A DNA stretch of 64,000 nucleotides from the NCBI RefSeq assembly GCF_003864295.1, contig NZ_BDQK01000001.1:790676-854675 (forward strand), written 5' to 3'. The translations under genes and the position numbers were made by a program. Below, piece after piece: positions 17,953 through 27,184 of the stretch. Numbering within the stretch: position 1 is the stretch's first letter; every line of letters begins with the position of its first letter. The notes beneath the pieces were generated by a model. That model worked only from the letters and a program-made list of their open reading frames with translations, searched no databases and was not told the DNA's origin. This stretch comes from Aphanothece sacrum FPU1 (GTDB lineage: Bacteria; Cyanobacteriota; Cyanobacteriia; Cyanobacteriales; Microcystaceae).

Positions 17953-18561
17953 ATGAAGCAAGTTAAAACAATTTCTGGACGTGGAATCCCCTTAGTGGGA
18001 GATGATATTGACACCGATCGCATTATTCCGGCCCGTTTTTTACGGTGTGTCACCTTTGACGGTTTAGGAGAACAGGTGTTTGCCGATGATCGAGTTCAAC
18101 TCAAAGGACAACACCCCTTTGATCTTCCCCAATATCAGGAAGCTCATATTTTGGTCGTTAACAGTAATTTTGGCTGCGGTTCATCACGAGAACACGCACC
18201 CCAAGCGATTATGCGTTGGGGTATTCAAGTCATACTCGGAGAAAGTTTTGCAGAAATCTTTTTTGGTAACTGTACTGCTAATGGCATTCCCTGTGTTACC
18301 ATGCAATCGACAGATCTTAAAACCCTACAAAATTTATTAAAAACAGATCCCCAATCTCAACTTAAGGTAGATTTAGAAGGAATGCAAGTCCATTGTGGAG
18401 AGTGGACGGCTCCAATTTTTATGGGAGAAGGATCTCGTCAAACCTTGTTAGAGGGAACCTGGGATACTTGTGGACAGTTGGTAGAAAATATTGCAGAGAT
18501 TAAAACAATGGCCCCCAAATTACCCTATTTATCTTGGAATTCGGCTGTATCTCTTAGCTAA
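17953..18561 (+). CDS. leuD: 3-isopropylmalate dehydratase small subunit
   Basis: LeuD pairs with LeuC to isomerise 2- to 3-isopropylmalate in leucine synthesis. The swivel-domain motifs are present: GDDIDTDRIIPARFL near the N-terminus, VVNSNFGCGSSREHAP in the middle, FAEIFFGNCTANGIPCV after it. The frame opens at 17944, but AGAGG directly abuts that ATG. The second ATG at 17953 has correct spacing to AGAGG and gives the more usual N-terminus MKQVKTISGRG, so it is preferred. leuC is not in the window. Confidence 0.93.
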   Translation: MKQVKTISGRGIPLVGDDIDTDRIIPARFLRCVTFDGLGEQVFADDRVQLKGQHPFDLPQYQEAHILVVNSNFGCGSSREHAPQAIMRWGIQVILGESFAEIFFGNCTANGIPCVTMQSTDLKTLQNLLKTDPQSQLKVDLEGMQVHCGEWTAPIFMGEGSRQTLLEGTWDTCGQLVENIAEIKTMAPKLPYLSWNSAVSLS

Positions 18562-18667
18562 TTCCTTGACTAAATACTCTGGCTTTGATCTAAAACATAC
18601 ACTAAGAGCAATCCCTTAAGATACAGTTGTAATATATTAACAAATATAAAGCAACTGATATTATGAT

Positions 18668-19663
18668 ATGTCAAACTCAGGTCTGATGATACCGGACTTT
18701 ATGAATGCTGAGGAATTGATCTGGGAATATAATCAGGGTAAAAGAGATTTTAGTCGATTAGATCTGCAAAGAACCGATCTCATTCAAGTAAGTCTCACAG
18801 ACGCTAATTTAAGCCGAAGTTCTTTAGAATGGGCTAATTTAAGTGGTAGTGATTTAAGTCGTACTAATCTAAATCGAGCCGATTTAATCCACGCTCAACT
18901 CATTAGTGCTAAATTAGTCGGAGCCGATTTAACGGGGGCTGACCTGAGTTACGCTGATCTCAGTTGGGTTGATTTAGAATCAGCTATCCTTGTTAATGCT
19001 GATTTAAGTTATGCCAATCTTAAGCAAACTAATCTTAGTTATGCCGATCTCAGAAGTGCTAACCTTAGAGGAGCTAACCTCAGTGGTGCTATCCTCAGTG
19101 ATGCTAGACTAGGTCGGGCTGATCTAAGCGAGTCCAATCTGAGTGGGGTAAATCTTACGGGGGCTAATCTGAGTCGGGCTGATTTTACGGGGGCGGATCT
19201 GAGCAAAGTTGATCTTAGTAATGCTAACCTTTACAAAGCAGATCTTAGTAATAGTAAACTCCGTAACGCTGACTTACAAGAGGCATTTTTGCAAGGGGCT
19301 AATTTTAGTGGTACTAATTTGAAAGGGGCTAATCTTACAGGGGCTGTATTACGACAGATTAATCTAAGTTTAGTTACCTTATCTGAATTTAATCTACGGG
19401 CGATTACTTTGGCTAGTGAAATTGACCTGAGTTCTGCTAATCTAAAAGGAGCTAATTTAACTGGAGCAATTTTGCGTCATGCTAATCTTGGTTATGGATT
19501 ACTTCATCAAATTAATTTAATTGGTGGAAATCTTCGAGGTGCTAATTTAATTGATGCCTCTTTAAGAAGTTGTGATCTTCGCAATGCTAATTTAAGCAAT
19601 AGTAATATCAATGAAATTAACTTAACAGAAGCTACTATGCCAGATGGTAGTCTTCATCCTTAA
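18668..19663 (+). CDS. Pentapeptide repeat protein
   Basis: This 331-residue protein consists almost entirely of A(D/N)LXX pentapeptides from about residue 30 to the end (DLSRTNLNRADL, ADLTGADLSYADL and so on), which fold into a right-handed quadrilateral beta-helix. The first 25 residues are different (MSNSGLMIPDFMNAEELIWEY). There is a short break in the regularity near residues 230-260. No signal peptide or membrane helix is present, so it is probably cytoplasmic. Specific function cannot be read from sequence. It precedes the glycosyltransferase-like gene by 29 bp. Confidence 0.85.
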   Translation: MSNSGLMIPDFMNAEELIWEYNQGKRDFSRLDLQRTDLIQVSLTDANLSRSSLEWANLSGSDLSRTNLNRADLIHAQLISAKLVGADLTGADLSYADLSWVDLESAILVNADLSYANLKQTNLSYADLRSANLRGANLSGAILSDARLGRADLSESNLSGVNLTGANLSRADFTGADLSKVDLSNANLYKADLSNSKLRNADLQEAFLQGANFSGTNLKGANLTGAVLRQINLSLVTLSEFNLRAITLASEIDLSSANLKGANLTGAILRHANLGYGLLHQINLIGGNLRGANLIDASLRSCDLRNANLSNSNINEINLTEATMPDGSLHP

Positions 19664-19692
19664 CTAACAGCTTTAAATTAATAATTATTATC

Positions 19693-20697
19693 ATGATTAA
19701 TGGAATTTATACCCTGGCTAATGATGTTGTTTACGATCAATTGATTGCTTTACTCAATAGTATCGAAGTTAATGTAGATCCTAATTTTCCTGTATGTGTA
19801 ATTCCTTATGATGATCGTTTAGAAAAAGTTAAACAAGAAATTAATAAAAGAAGTAATGTACAACTTTTAGACAATCCTAATATTATTGCTCGTTGGGAAC
19901 AATTTGCACAACAAATTTGGGATGCACACCCGTTTGTAAGGCAAGAATGGGATGCTAGAGGCATTACAGGGGTTAATCGTTTAGGGATGCACCGACGATT
20001 TTGTGCCTTTGATTCTGAAAGTCCTTTTGACAATTTTATTTATTTTGATGGGGATGTTTTAGTTCTCAATTCTCTTGATTATATTTTTGATAAATTAAAA
20101 GACAAAGATTTTCTAGTTTATGATTTTCAATATAAAGATCCTAGTCATGTTTATAATGTAAATTCTAGTAAATTATTAGAAATATTTTCTCAAGAACGTA
20201 TCAATCAAGAAATTTTTTGTGCTGGTTTTTATGCTTCTAAAAAAGGCTTATTTCCCTCAGAAAAAAGAGCTTGGCTTGTTGAACAACTTCAAGCAGGAGA
20301 AGCAGAAATCTTATATCCTAATGGGCCAGATCAATCTATTTTAAACTATATGGTAATGCGGGGACAAGTAAATGCTTATAATTTTGCTTTAAATTTACCC
20401 CACCAACAAAAAACGGGTTGTGCGGTTACATCTGGGCATTTTGACTATCGGGATAATTTACTGTACGATAAAGGTCAACTTTTAACCTATCTTCATTATA
20501 TTGGAATCCCTAGTTATGCTTTTACTAATTTATGTGCAGGAGAAAATTTAGCATTTCCTTATCGGGAAATATTTTTACACTATCGCTATCTCCATGAACC
20601 CGAAAATATACCCAATTTTTCGGGAAAAGCGAAACCTTATAATCCTCCACCTACTTGGGGAGAAAAATTACTAAATAAACTCAAAATAAACCGTTAA
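19693..20697 (+). CDS. Npun_R2821/R2823-type glycosyltransferase-like protein, paralogue 1
   Basis: A 334-residue protein with a GT-A-like fold of the GT8 kind. The N-terminus MINGIYTLANDVVYDQLIALLNSIE and the strand VCVIPYDDR precede a metal-site motif in NFIYFDGDVLVLNSLDYIF (D-G-D). An acceptor-side motif NGPDQSILNYMV and a terminal HYRYLHEPE follow. The family is known only as Npun_R2821/Npun_R2823-like; sugar transfer is inferred. The paralogue at 20895 shares the order of motifs but only moderate identity. The two are separated by a MITE-like element. Confidence 0.75.
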   Translation: MINGIYTLANDVVYDQLIALLNSIEVNVDPNFPVCVIPYDDRLEKVKQEINKRSNVQLLDNPNIIARWEQFAQQIWDAHPFVRQEWDARGITGVNRLGMHRRFCAFDSESPFDNFIYFDGDVLVLNSLDYIFDKLKDKDFLVYDFQYKDPSHVYNVNSSKLLEIFSQERINQEIFCAGFYASKKGLFPSEKRAWLVEQLQAGEAEILYPNGPDQSILNYMVMRGQVNAYNFALNLPHQQKTGCAVTSGHFDYRDNLLYDKGQLLTYLHYIGIPSYAFTNLCAGENLAFPYREIFLHYRYLHEPENIPNFSGKAKPYNPPPTWGEKLLNKLKINR

Positions 20698-20705
20698 TAA
20701 TGACA

Positions 20706-20804
20706 TTATATAGCAATCAGGAATGATTTATGAGATGTTTATAATCCCGGCGTTCCCTCAAAGTTAGATATTTTTTTTACAACTCATAAGTTATTGCTAT
20801 ATAA
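20706..20804. repeat. MITE-like element with 12-bp inverted ends
   Basis: TTATATAGCAAT at 20706-20717 is exactly complemented by ATTGCTATATAA at 20793-20804, enclosing about 75 bp without coding capacity. It lies between the two paralogous glycosyltransferase-like genes. Element length (99 bp) and perfect ends fit a miniature inverted-repeat element mobilised by an unknown transposase. Confidence 0.6.
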
Positions 20805-20894
20805 TTGATTTTGTTTACCTTCTGGTAGTTTTGTCTTAAAGGTTATATGATAAAAGAAATTATAATCTGATTTATCATTTGAGGAGATAAATAG

Positions 20895-21815
20895 ATGACT
20901 CGTGGAATTTATATTACAGCCAATGATAAAGTGACTGAACAGACTATCGCTTTACTCAATAGTATTAGACTATATGATCAAGAAACACCAATTGTCTTAA
21001 TTCCCTATGATGATAATTATCATAATATTATCCAACTGTTAACTGAAAGTTATGGGGTTACTCTCTATCCAGATTTAGATTTTATTGAACGTCTATCTAA
21101 AAATCTTTATAATATTTTTGGTCAAGATTTTTTTGCTCGTCCTAATCAATTTCGTAAACAAGCTTGTTGGTTTGGTGAATTTGATGAATTTCTTTATATA
21201 GACACAGATATTGTTGTCTTTAAAAAGATAATTGAAGATCTTGATTATTTTACTGACTATGATTTTATTTCCTATGATTATCAACATAAGGCAGGAATTA
21301 GAAATGTTTTCTCTCCTAAAATCATTGAAGAAAAAGTATTTACGAGTGAAGAACTTCAAGATATATTTAATGGCGGGTTTTGGGCTTCTAAAAAGAACTT
21401 GATTTCCGAAGAAACAATTTATCAAATATTTGCTGAATGTGCTGCACATATTGATTATTTTGATTTTACTAATAAAACTTCGGATCAACCCATTATTAAT
21501 TATCTGATTCTCAAGCAAATTAAACGTCGATTTAATTTAGCTCGTCAATCTGATAAAAATCCTGGTAATTGGGCGGGAAGTCCACATTTTGAAGAAAAAG
21601 ATCATATTTTAATTGATCCTAAAACCGCAAAAAGTCTTCACTATCTTCATTGGGCTGGCATTAAAATAACTCCTGGCTGTCCTTATTGGGATATTTGGAA
21701 ATATTATCGTTATCTGGGAGAAAATACTCCTTCTGATGCTGAATTAACACCCAAAAATAAGGGAGGTAAAGTTACCTTTTTTAATCAGATTAAACGAATA
21801 TTTAAGAGAAAGTAA
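20895..21815 (+). CDS. Npun_R2821/R2823-type glycosyltransferase-like protein, paralogue 2
   Basis: A 306-residue paralogue of the gene at 19693 with a strong ribosome site (GAGGAG before ATG). It shares RGIYITANDKVTEQTIALLNSIR, the VLIPYDD strand, the metal motif DEFLYIDTDIVVFKKI (D-T-D), FNGGFWASKKNL and SDQPIINYLI. It ends with a basic tail (FNQIKRIFKRK). A GT-A sugar transferase is inferred. The pair probably act in the same glycan or glycolipid path. Only 5 bp separate it from the following hydrolase gene, so the two are likely co-transcribed. Confidence 0.75.
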   Translation: MTRGIYITANDKVTEQTIALLNSIRLYDQETPIVLIPYDDNYHNIIQLLTESYGVTLYPDLDFIERLSKNLYNIFGQDFFARPNQFRKQACWFGEFDEFLYIDTDIVVFKKIIEDLDYFTDYDFISYDYQHKAGIRNVFSPKIIEEKVFTSEELQDIFNGGFWASKKNLISEETIYQIFAECAAHIDYFDFTNKTSDQPIINYLILKQIKRRFNLARQSDKNPGNWAGSPHFEEKDHILIDPKTAKSLHYLHWAGIKITPGCPYWDIWKYYRYLGENTPSDAELTPKNKGGKVTFFNQIKRIFKRK

Positions 21816-21820
21816 TTATC

Positions 21821-22666
21821 ATGGAAGATGGATTTATTTTCACTAATGGCATTCAACTTCATTACAAAACTCAAGGTCAAGGCAAACTAATGTTAATGTT
21901 GCATGGATTTCCTGAATTTTGGTACTCTTGGCGATATCAAATTACTGAATTTGCTCAAGATTATAAGGTAGTCGCGCTTGATTTAAGAGGCTATAATGAC
22001 AGTGACAAACCTAAAGACTTAGCTGCCTATAAAATTGATGTATTAGTTGAAGATATAGCGGGAGTAATTACAGGTTTAGGCTATGATAATTGTATCCTAG
22101 TTAGTCATGATTGGGGAGGTGCGATCGCTTGGAATTTTGCTTATACTTATCCTGAGATGATCGAAAAGTTTATTGTGATGAATCTTCCTCATCCTGCTAA
22201 ATTTAGTCAAGGTCTAAAAACACGCCAACAATTATTAAAAAGTTGGTATATATTTTGGTTCCAAATTCCTTACTTACCTGAAAGGAGTTTGCAAGCTAAT
22301 AATTATCAATCAATTGCCAATATATTTCAAAAAACAGCCATCGATAAAACGGCTTTTAGTCAAAAAGATTTAGATGCTTATAAAAAAGCTGCGGCTAAAC
22401 CTGGGGCCTTAACTGCTATGTTAAATTACTATCGTAATATTTTTAAATGCTTATTAAAATCTCCCAAAGAATGGCAAAAAATTTCTTTACCTATTCTGAT
22501 GATTTGGGGAGAGAATGATACAGCTTTAGGGAAAGAACTAACCTATGGAACTGAAGAATATTGTATTGATTTTACTCTTAAATATATCCCTAACTGTAGT
22601 CATTGGGTACAGCAAGAACAACCTAAATTAGTTAATGAGTATATGAGAGAATTTTTAAACAGATAA
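21821..22666 (+). CDS. Alpha/beta hydrolase, epoxide hydrolase-like
   Basis: This 281-residue alpha/beta hydrolase has an epoxide hydrolase or haloalkane dehalogenase layout. The oxyanion motif HGFPEFWYSW is at about residue 28. The nucleophile is Asp in VSHDWGGAIAW near residue 95, the acid is in IWGENDTALG, and the base is His in PNCSHWVQQEQP. An Asp rather than Ser nucleophile excludes ordinary esterases. The substrate is unknown. It follows the glycosyltransferase-like gene by 5 bp. Confidence 0.85.
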   Translation: MEDGFIFTNGIQLHYKTQGQGKLMLMLHGFPEFWYSWRYQITEFAQDYKVVALDLRGYNDSDKPKDLAAYKIDVLVEDIAGVITGLGYDNCILVSHDWGGAIAWNFAYTYPEMIEKFIVMNLPHPAKFSQGLKTRQQLLKSWYIFWFQIPYLPERSLQANNYQSIANIFQKTAIDKTAFSQKDLDAYKKAAAKPGALTAMLNYYRNIFKCLLKSPKEWQKISLPILMIWGENDTALGKELTYGTEEYCIDFTLKYIPNCSHWVQQEQPKLVNEYMREFLNR

Positions 22667-22693
22667 CCTTAAACCCTAGATAATTGTTAATTC

Positions 22694-22795
22694 ATATAGG
22701 ACTTACGCGCAAACCCTAAATGTAGTAGGATGCGTTCCCAACGCATCCTACTACATTTAGATCGTTTAAAATCGTTTTATTCGTAAATCCTGTCA
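22694..22795. repeat. MITE-like hairpin element
   Basis: A perfect 19-bp stem with a CCC loop (AAATGTAGTAGGATGCGTT and its complement, 22718-22758) sits between outer ends AGGACTTACG and CGTAAATCCT, which are complementary at nine of ten positions. No coding frame. It lies between the hydrolase and a small conserved gene. Confidence 0.6.
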
Positions 22796-22877
22796 TATTA
22801 ATAATTTTGTCTAATTTGTTCTCAAAGTGACTTAATCAGATAAACTAGAAGAATAGTAAGTTTAAGAGGTAGAAACA

Positions 22878-23051
22878 ATGGGACGAAAAGCGAAACTAAA
22901 ACAACGGAAAAAATCTCAAATAAATTTATCTAAACCTGAGTTAATAGATTCTGATCAATTTGTTCAACATCTAGAAAGACAAGGTTATTCTTTGAAAAAG
23001 CCTAACCTTGCTCCTGAAGTCCCACAAAAGCGTATTGAACCTCAAATTTAA
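22878..23051 (+). CDS. Short basic hypothetical protein (57 aa)
   Basis: ATG at 22878 follows an AAGAGGT ribosome site and opens a 57-codon frame: MGRKAKLKQRKKSQINLSK, then ELIDSDQFVQHLERQGYSLK, ending QKRIEPQI. The strongly basic N-terminus and amphipathic helix look like a small nucleic-acid- or ribosome-associated cyanobacterial protein, but I do not recognise a named family. It ends 12 bp before nagB and reads the same way, so it probably shares that transcript. Confidence 0.6.
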   Translation: MGRKAKLKQRKKSQINLSKPELIDSDQFVQHLERQGYSLKKPNLAPEVPQKRIEPQI

Positions 23052-23063
23052 CTCCTCAAATCA

Positions 23064-23831
23064 ATGATATCTCAGGAACAATTGACCATTGACACTCTAT
23101 CGGTTAATATTTATAATAGCGAAGAAGAATTAGCAGTAGGAGCCGCCCAAATTGGACAAAAATACCTAGAAGATTTGTTAAAAAGAAAGGGTGAAGCAGC
23201 TATCTTGTTAGCGACAGGTAACTCTCAGCTTAAATTTCTCGATATTTTAATCAAGTCCCAAAAAATCGATTGGAGTCGTATTACCTTATTTCATTTAGAT
23301 GAATACTTAGGAATTAAGGGAGAAAACCCAGCAAGTTTTCATTTTTATCTCCATGAAAGAGTAGGAAAAAGAATTCAACCAAAAGCGTTTCATTACCTTC
23401 AAGGAGATGCTTTAGAACCCATCGCCGAATGTGATCGCTACAGTAAACTGTTACAAGCACAACCCCTCGATTTATGTTGTTTGGGAGTGGGAACCAATGG
23501 TCATTTAGCTTTCAACGAACCTCAAGTTGCTAACTTGAATGATTCCCGATTGGTTAAATTAGTTCATTTAGATGGACAAACCCGGTGGATACAAGTCAAT
23601 CAGGGACACTTTTCTCATTTTGACCAAGTGCCTCAATATGCTTTTACACTGACTCTCCCAGCCATACTTTCTGCTAAGAAAATTCTCTGTCTGGCACCAG
23701 GAAAAGCAAAGGCACAGATCATTCAAGAAATACTTACAAGATCAATTTGTCAGACTCGTCCTGGGTCTATTTTACGGCAGCATAAAAATGCTACTTTATG
23801 TTTGGACAGAGAATCAGCAAGTTTGCTCTAA
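23064..23831 (+). CDS. nagB: Glucosamine-6-phosphate deaminase-like protein
   Basis: A 255-residue enzyme of the NagB/6-phosphogluconolactonase superfamily. ILLATGNSQLKFLDIL is the phosphate-binding loop. FHLDEYLGI carries the general acid-base Asp, and LCCLGVGTNGHLAFNEP is the NagB signature with its catalytic His. It converts glucosamine 6-phosphate to fructose 6-phosphate and ammonia, linking amino-sugar turnover to central metabolism. Paralogous isomerases cannot be excluded. Confidence 0.85.
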   Translation: MISQEQLTIDTLSVNIYNSEEELAVGAAQIGQKYLEDLLKRKGEAAILLATGNSQLKFLDILIKSQKIDWSRITLFHLDEYLGIKGENPASFHFYLHERVGKRIQPKAFHYLQGDALEPIAECDRYSKLLQAQPLDLCCLGVGTNGHLAFNEPQVANLNDSRLVKLVHLDGQTRWIQVNQGHFSHFDQVPQYAFTLTLPAILSAKKILCLAPGKAKAQIIQEILTRSICQTRPGSILRQHKNATLCLDRESASLL

Positions 23832-23865
23832 TACGCCCATTATAACAATTTTCCCAGGAAGATAA

Positions 23866-24090
23866 CTACTCAATGACCTCTAGTTCATTATCTCGAAAAT
23901 GAGCTTTAAATCGCTTTTCAAACTGAACTAAAATAGGAAAATTCGCACTTACGGGTCTTCCTTGCCAATTCGTCACTAATTCAATGAGTTCTCCCTCCAT
24001 TCCCTTGATATCAAAAGGTTCTTTCTTGTGATTGGGGTGGTGGTACACAATAACAGATACATTAACACGGACGCGATCGCCAACTTTCAT
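23866..24090 (-). CDS. ftrV: Ferredoxin-thioredoxin reductase variable chain
   Basis: The 74-residue product has the size and motifs of the FTR variable (alpha) subunit: MKVGDRVRVNVSVIVYHHP, then GMEGELIELVTNWQGRPVSANFPI and the end HFRDNELEVIE. It forms an SH3-like barrel that caps the catalytic chain and stabilises the thin FTR disc. FTR passes electrons from photosystem I-reduced ferredoxin to thioredoxins. The catalytic subunit gene is not adjacent. Confidence 0.93.
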   Translation of the reverse strand: MKVGDRVRVNVSVIVYHHPNHKKEPFDIKGMEGELIELVTNWQGRPVSANFPILVQFEKRFKAHFRDNELEVIE

Positions 24091-24189
24091 ATTTAATAAC
24101 TCTCTAGGTTAATTCTCCGACAAGCTTAATTAAGGGGAAGATAAGCAACCTTACCATTTTTACATAGAGTGTCGTTGATCAGCGACAGA

Positions 24190-25167
24190 TTAGAGATTTA
24201 ATCCCCTGATCAAGTCCGTGACTTCTTTGTCACAGGGTTGAGCAGCGATCGCTCCTGGTTTGGTGGTAGTAAGTGCGCCTACTGCACTAGCATAGGTTAA
24301 GACTTCTTTAACCATTATCTCATCTTCTAAAACGCGATCGCCCATTAAACAACATTGATGGAGAAATCCGGCCACAAAACTATCTCCTGCTCCGGTTGTA
24401 TCTACAACGTTAACCGGAAAGGCTGGGATTTGTCCTTGATTTTCCCCTAGATAATAAGTACCGCCTTTTTCTCCTGCGGTGACTAATATTCCTGTAACAT
24501 TGGGAAATTTTTGGGCGATTTCTTTGGCATTTTCTGTCTTAAATAATTCTTGTGCTTCTTCTAGGGAACATTTGATAAAATCAACTTGGTGCAATACCTC
24601 TATTATTAGGGGTTCTGCTATCTCTAAATTGTCCCAGAAGACGGGTCGCCAGTTAATATCGACAAAAACTTTAACTTGATGCTTTTTGGCCAGTTCTATA
24701 GCTTGATAAATAGCTTTTTTACTTTTAGGATAAGCAAGTTCTAGGGTTCCTATGACTAAATATTTAGCATTAATAAAAAGAGACTCTGGTAGGTTTTGAG
24801 CTAATAATTTAGTATCAGCGAATTGAGCAGTATCAATATTACCGAAACCAGCAAAATGACGTTCACCAGTGAGGGAACGAGTTACATAAATTTGTCGAGT
24901 CGGTGCTGTAGGATGACGTTGAACTCCTGTTATAGTGACCCCAATTTCTTCTAAAAGAGAAACTAATTGATCTCCATAGTTATCGGAACCAATACATCCT
25001 ATAAATGCGGCTGGAGTTCCTAGTTTAATTAAAGCACAAGCCACGTTAGCAGGTGCGCCCCCTGGATAAGCTGTCCATGAGGTAACATCAATTAATTCTT
25101 TGCCTAATTGATCTGCTAGACAGTCAAAGAGAATTTCACCTAAACAGATTATTTCAGGATTAGTCAT
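24190..25167 (-). CDS. PfkB-family carbohydrate kinase, probable fructokinase
   Basis: A 325-residue ribokinase-fold enzyme. The N-terminal LGEILFDCLAD and TAYPGGAPANVACALIKLG contact the sugar. VFVDINWRPVFWD fits fructokinases. The C-terminal VDTTGAGDSFVAGFLHQC holds the anion hole and catalytic Asp. ATP-dependent phosphorylation of fructose to fructose 6-phosphate is the most likely reaction, consistent with nagB nearby, although other sugars cannot be excluded. Confidence 0.87.
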   Translation of the reverse strand: MTNPEIICLGEILFDCLADQLGKELIDVTSWTAYPGGAPANVACALIKLGTPAAFIGCIGSDNYGDQLVSLLEEIGVTITGVQRHPTAPTRQIYVTRSLTGERHFAGFGNIDTAQFADTKLLAQNLPESLFINAKYLVIGTLELAYPKSKKAIYQAIELAKKHQVKVFVDINWRPVFWDNLEIAEPLIIEVLHQVDFIKCSLEEAQELFKTENAKEIAQKFPNVTGILVTAGEKGGTYYLGENQGQIPAFPVNVVDTTGAGDSFVAGFLHQCCLMGDRVLEDEIMVKEVLTYASAVGALTTTKPGAIAAQPCDKEVTDLIRGLNL

Positions 25168-25709
25168 TTTTTCAGATGATTTCCTTTAATACAATAATAA
25201 CGGAACCAGAGGTAGGGGTCAACGGCCGTTGACCCCTACCTTAAAAGATAATTTAAAGTTATTGATTTAAACATTTTATTTGAAAATTTCAATAGCTTAA
25301 CATTTGTTAAACTTGACAAGACTTGAGAATTATTAGCAATAAGTAACGAGTTTGCGCCATTTATGGTATGATAAAAATTATTAAACATCTACAGCACGTT
25401 TGTCTTGCCCTAAAAATAGTCTTATAAGTATCATTCTTTCGTTGTCTTCATCTAAGTCTGATCTGTTTTAGAGCTATTTTCTGGTTATTTCCCTCTTTAT
25501 TTTGAGCAAATGTATTAAAATGCCACTAAGTATCATTGCTTATGGATTGACAAAATAGCCAAGATATGTAGTAAAGAAAATCAAGAATTGTCTAACTTCA
25601 AAATTTAACATCAAAATAATTAAGATAATTTTCGATCAATGTGTTAGAAATGGTTCTTTTTTGGGATTATTAGAGATAAGCCCATTGTAAGACTCAGTAG
25701 GACACAATT
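25168..25709. repeat. Long intergenic region with a perfect 30-bp palindrome at 25211-25240
   Basis: Of this 542-bp stretch only the perfect 30-bp palindrome (core GGTCAACGGCCGTTGACC, outer GGTAGG/CCTACC) is recognisable. It is the longest perfect member of the family in the window. The remaining sequence is AT-rich, without an open frame of note, and lies upstream of both the kinase and the HsdR-N nuclease. It presumably includes their promoters. Confidence 0.6.
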
Positions 25710-26837
25710 ATGGATTTAGTTGACAGATTAAAAGGGATCGCGCAGCAGGTTGATAAGCTACAGTCCCAAATTCAAAATGAGCAAGCCACGAAGACAGCTT
25801 TTATTATGCCTTTTATCCAAGCATGGGGGTATGATGTCTTTAATCCCATAGAAGTTCATCCTGAATATACAGCAGATTTACCAGGATTAAAAGGGGAAAA
25901 AGTTGACTATGCTATTTGTTTAAACGATAAACCCATCATCTTAATTGAGTGTAAATGGTGTGGGGATAATCTTGAGAACCCTAAACATAATTCCCAACTT
26001 CATCGATATTTTCATTCAACAGAAGCGAAGTTTGGTGTCTTAACGAATGGTATTATCTATCGGTTTTATACTGATACAGATAAAGACAATATAATGGATG
26101 ATAAACCGTTCTTTGAATTTAATGTTTTAAATTTTGATGAATCTTCACTCAATGAACTCAAGCGGTTTTCTAAGTCTAACTTTAATCTTGATGATCTTGA
26201 AAATGTTGCTAGAAACCTTTTATATACCAAAGAAATTAAACGGGTAATTTCTGAGCAATTATCTAATCCTTGCACTGATTTTGTTAAATTTTTTGTTACT
26301 CATGTTTACTCTGGAAGAATGACATCTGGCGTGATCGAGAAGTTCACAGAAATTACTCAGCGTTCTCTTAAAGAATATATTAATGAACGGATTAAAGAAC
26401 GTTTGGAATCTGCCATTAACAATGATAGTTCTTCTAGCTTTATGCAAGACTTATCCTCCCGTGATAATTTAGAAGAAATAATATCTGATTCTGAAGATAA
26501 CGGAATTGTGACAACAGCAGAAGAATTAGAAGGATTTTATATGATTAAGTCAATACTGAGAGAAGTCGTTGACACCTCTCGAATTCAGTATAAAGACACG
26601 AAAGCTTATTTTGGGATTAACTTGGATGGAAAAGTAAAACAAACAGTTTGTCGTCTGCGGTTTAATGAAAGAACTGGCCATAAAACTATTTCTATTCTTG
26701 ATAATACTGATTTCAAGAAAGAAGCAACAACAACTATCGAAAATTTAGATCAGATTTATGGTGTTGCTGAATTTATCAAAGCAAGAGTTAAGTATCTCAC
26801 AAAAGATAGCTATGCAAATCAACCAGAAAAAGTATAA
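25710..26837 (+). CDS. Solitary HsdR-N type nuclease domain protein
   Basis: A 375-residue protein. Residues 1-15 form a coiled start, and residues about 25-135 form a type I restriction HsdR N-terminal-like nuclease domain: QAWGYDVFNPIEVHPEY, then the catalytic set D66 in GEKVDYAIC and E80-x-K82 in ILIECKW, then FGVLTNGIIYRFYTD. The C-terminal half is helical and ends in a beta domain (TSRIQYKDTKAYFGINLDGK). No HsdM, HsdS or helicase lies next to it, so it is not a complete type I system. Similar standalone proteins are widespread and uncharacterised. The type II toxin-antitoxin pair that follows suggests a defence-rich spot. Confidence 0.75.
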   Translation: MDLVDRLKGIAQQVDKLQSQIQNEQATKTAFIMPFIQAWGYDVFNPIEVHPEYTADLPGLKGEKVDYAICLNDKPIILIECKWCGDNLENPKHNSQLHRYFHSTEAKFGVLTNGIIYRFYTDTDKDNIMDDKPFFEFNVLNFDESSLNELKRFSKSNFNLDDLENVARNLLYTKEIKRVISEQLSNPCTDFVKFFVTHVYSGRMTSGVIEKFTEITQRSLKEYINERIKERLESAINNDSSSSFMQDLSSRDNLEEIISDSEDNGIVTTAEELEGFYMIKSILREVVDTSRIQYKDTKAYFGINLDGKVKQTVCRLRFNERTGHKTISILDNTDFKKEATTTIENLDQIYGVAEFIKARVKYLTKDSYANQPEKV

Positions 26838-26892
26838 GTTTTATAGCTTAAGCTCTATTTTATCCCAAAGCTAGGTTAAATAGAGTTATTAT

Positions 26893-26920
26893 GTAGGGGT
26901 CAACGGCCGTTGACCCCTAC
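26893..26920. repeat. Perfect palindrome of the GGTCAACGGCCGTTGACC family
   Basis: A 28-bp perfect palindrome with outer GTAGG/CCTAC located 55 bp beyond the nuclease gene and before the toxin-antitoxin pair. Same family as 10406, 25211 and 60323. Confidence 0.75.
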
Positions 26921-26974
26921 TTTTGCATTCAATAAACATTACCAGAATATAATCAATCATTAACAATAACTACT

Positions 26975-27184
26975 ATGACAATTAAAAAGCAACTCATCCA
27001 AGAAATTGAAGATATTCCTGATTCTCTTTTAGCGCAATTACTTGACTATTTACTCTTTCTTAAAAAACGACATATTGAAGAAGACATTACCGAAGAAGAA
27101 CGCGCTAACATCATTGCCTCTGAGTTTGCTTATCAATCAGGAGATTATTTAACCCTTGAAGAATATGAGGCTAGTCAAAATTGA
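26975..27184 (+). CDS. Antitoxin of a RelE/ParE pair
   Basis: A 69-residue acidic protein: MTIKKQLIQEIEDIPDSLLAQLLDYLLFLKKRHIEEDI with a disordered acidic tail (ITEEERANII, YLTLEEYEASQ). Such proteins act as antitoxins of RelE/ParE-type toxins in cyanobacteria. The first part is a helical dimerisation domain. Its stop overlaps the toxin start (TTGA), which couples translation of the two. Confidence 0.75.
   Translation: MTIKKQLIQEIEDIPDSLLAQLLDYLLFLKKRHIEEDITEEERANIIASEFAYQSGDYLTLEEYEASQN

Noticed and set aside
21093-21518. A 141-codon frame antisense to the second glycosyltransferase-like gene
   Set aside because: Shadow of an AT-rich coding sequence; no ribosome site; the protein is an Asn/Ile-rich string without family features.
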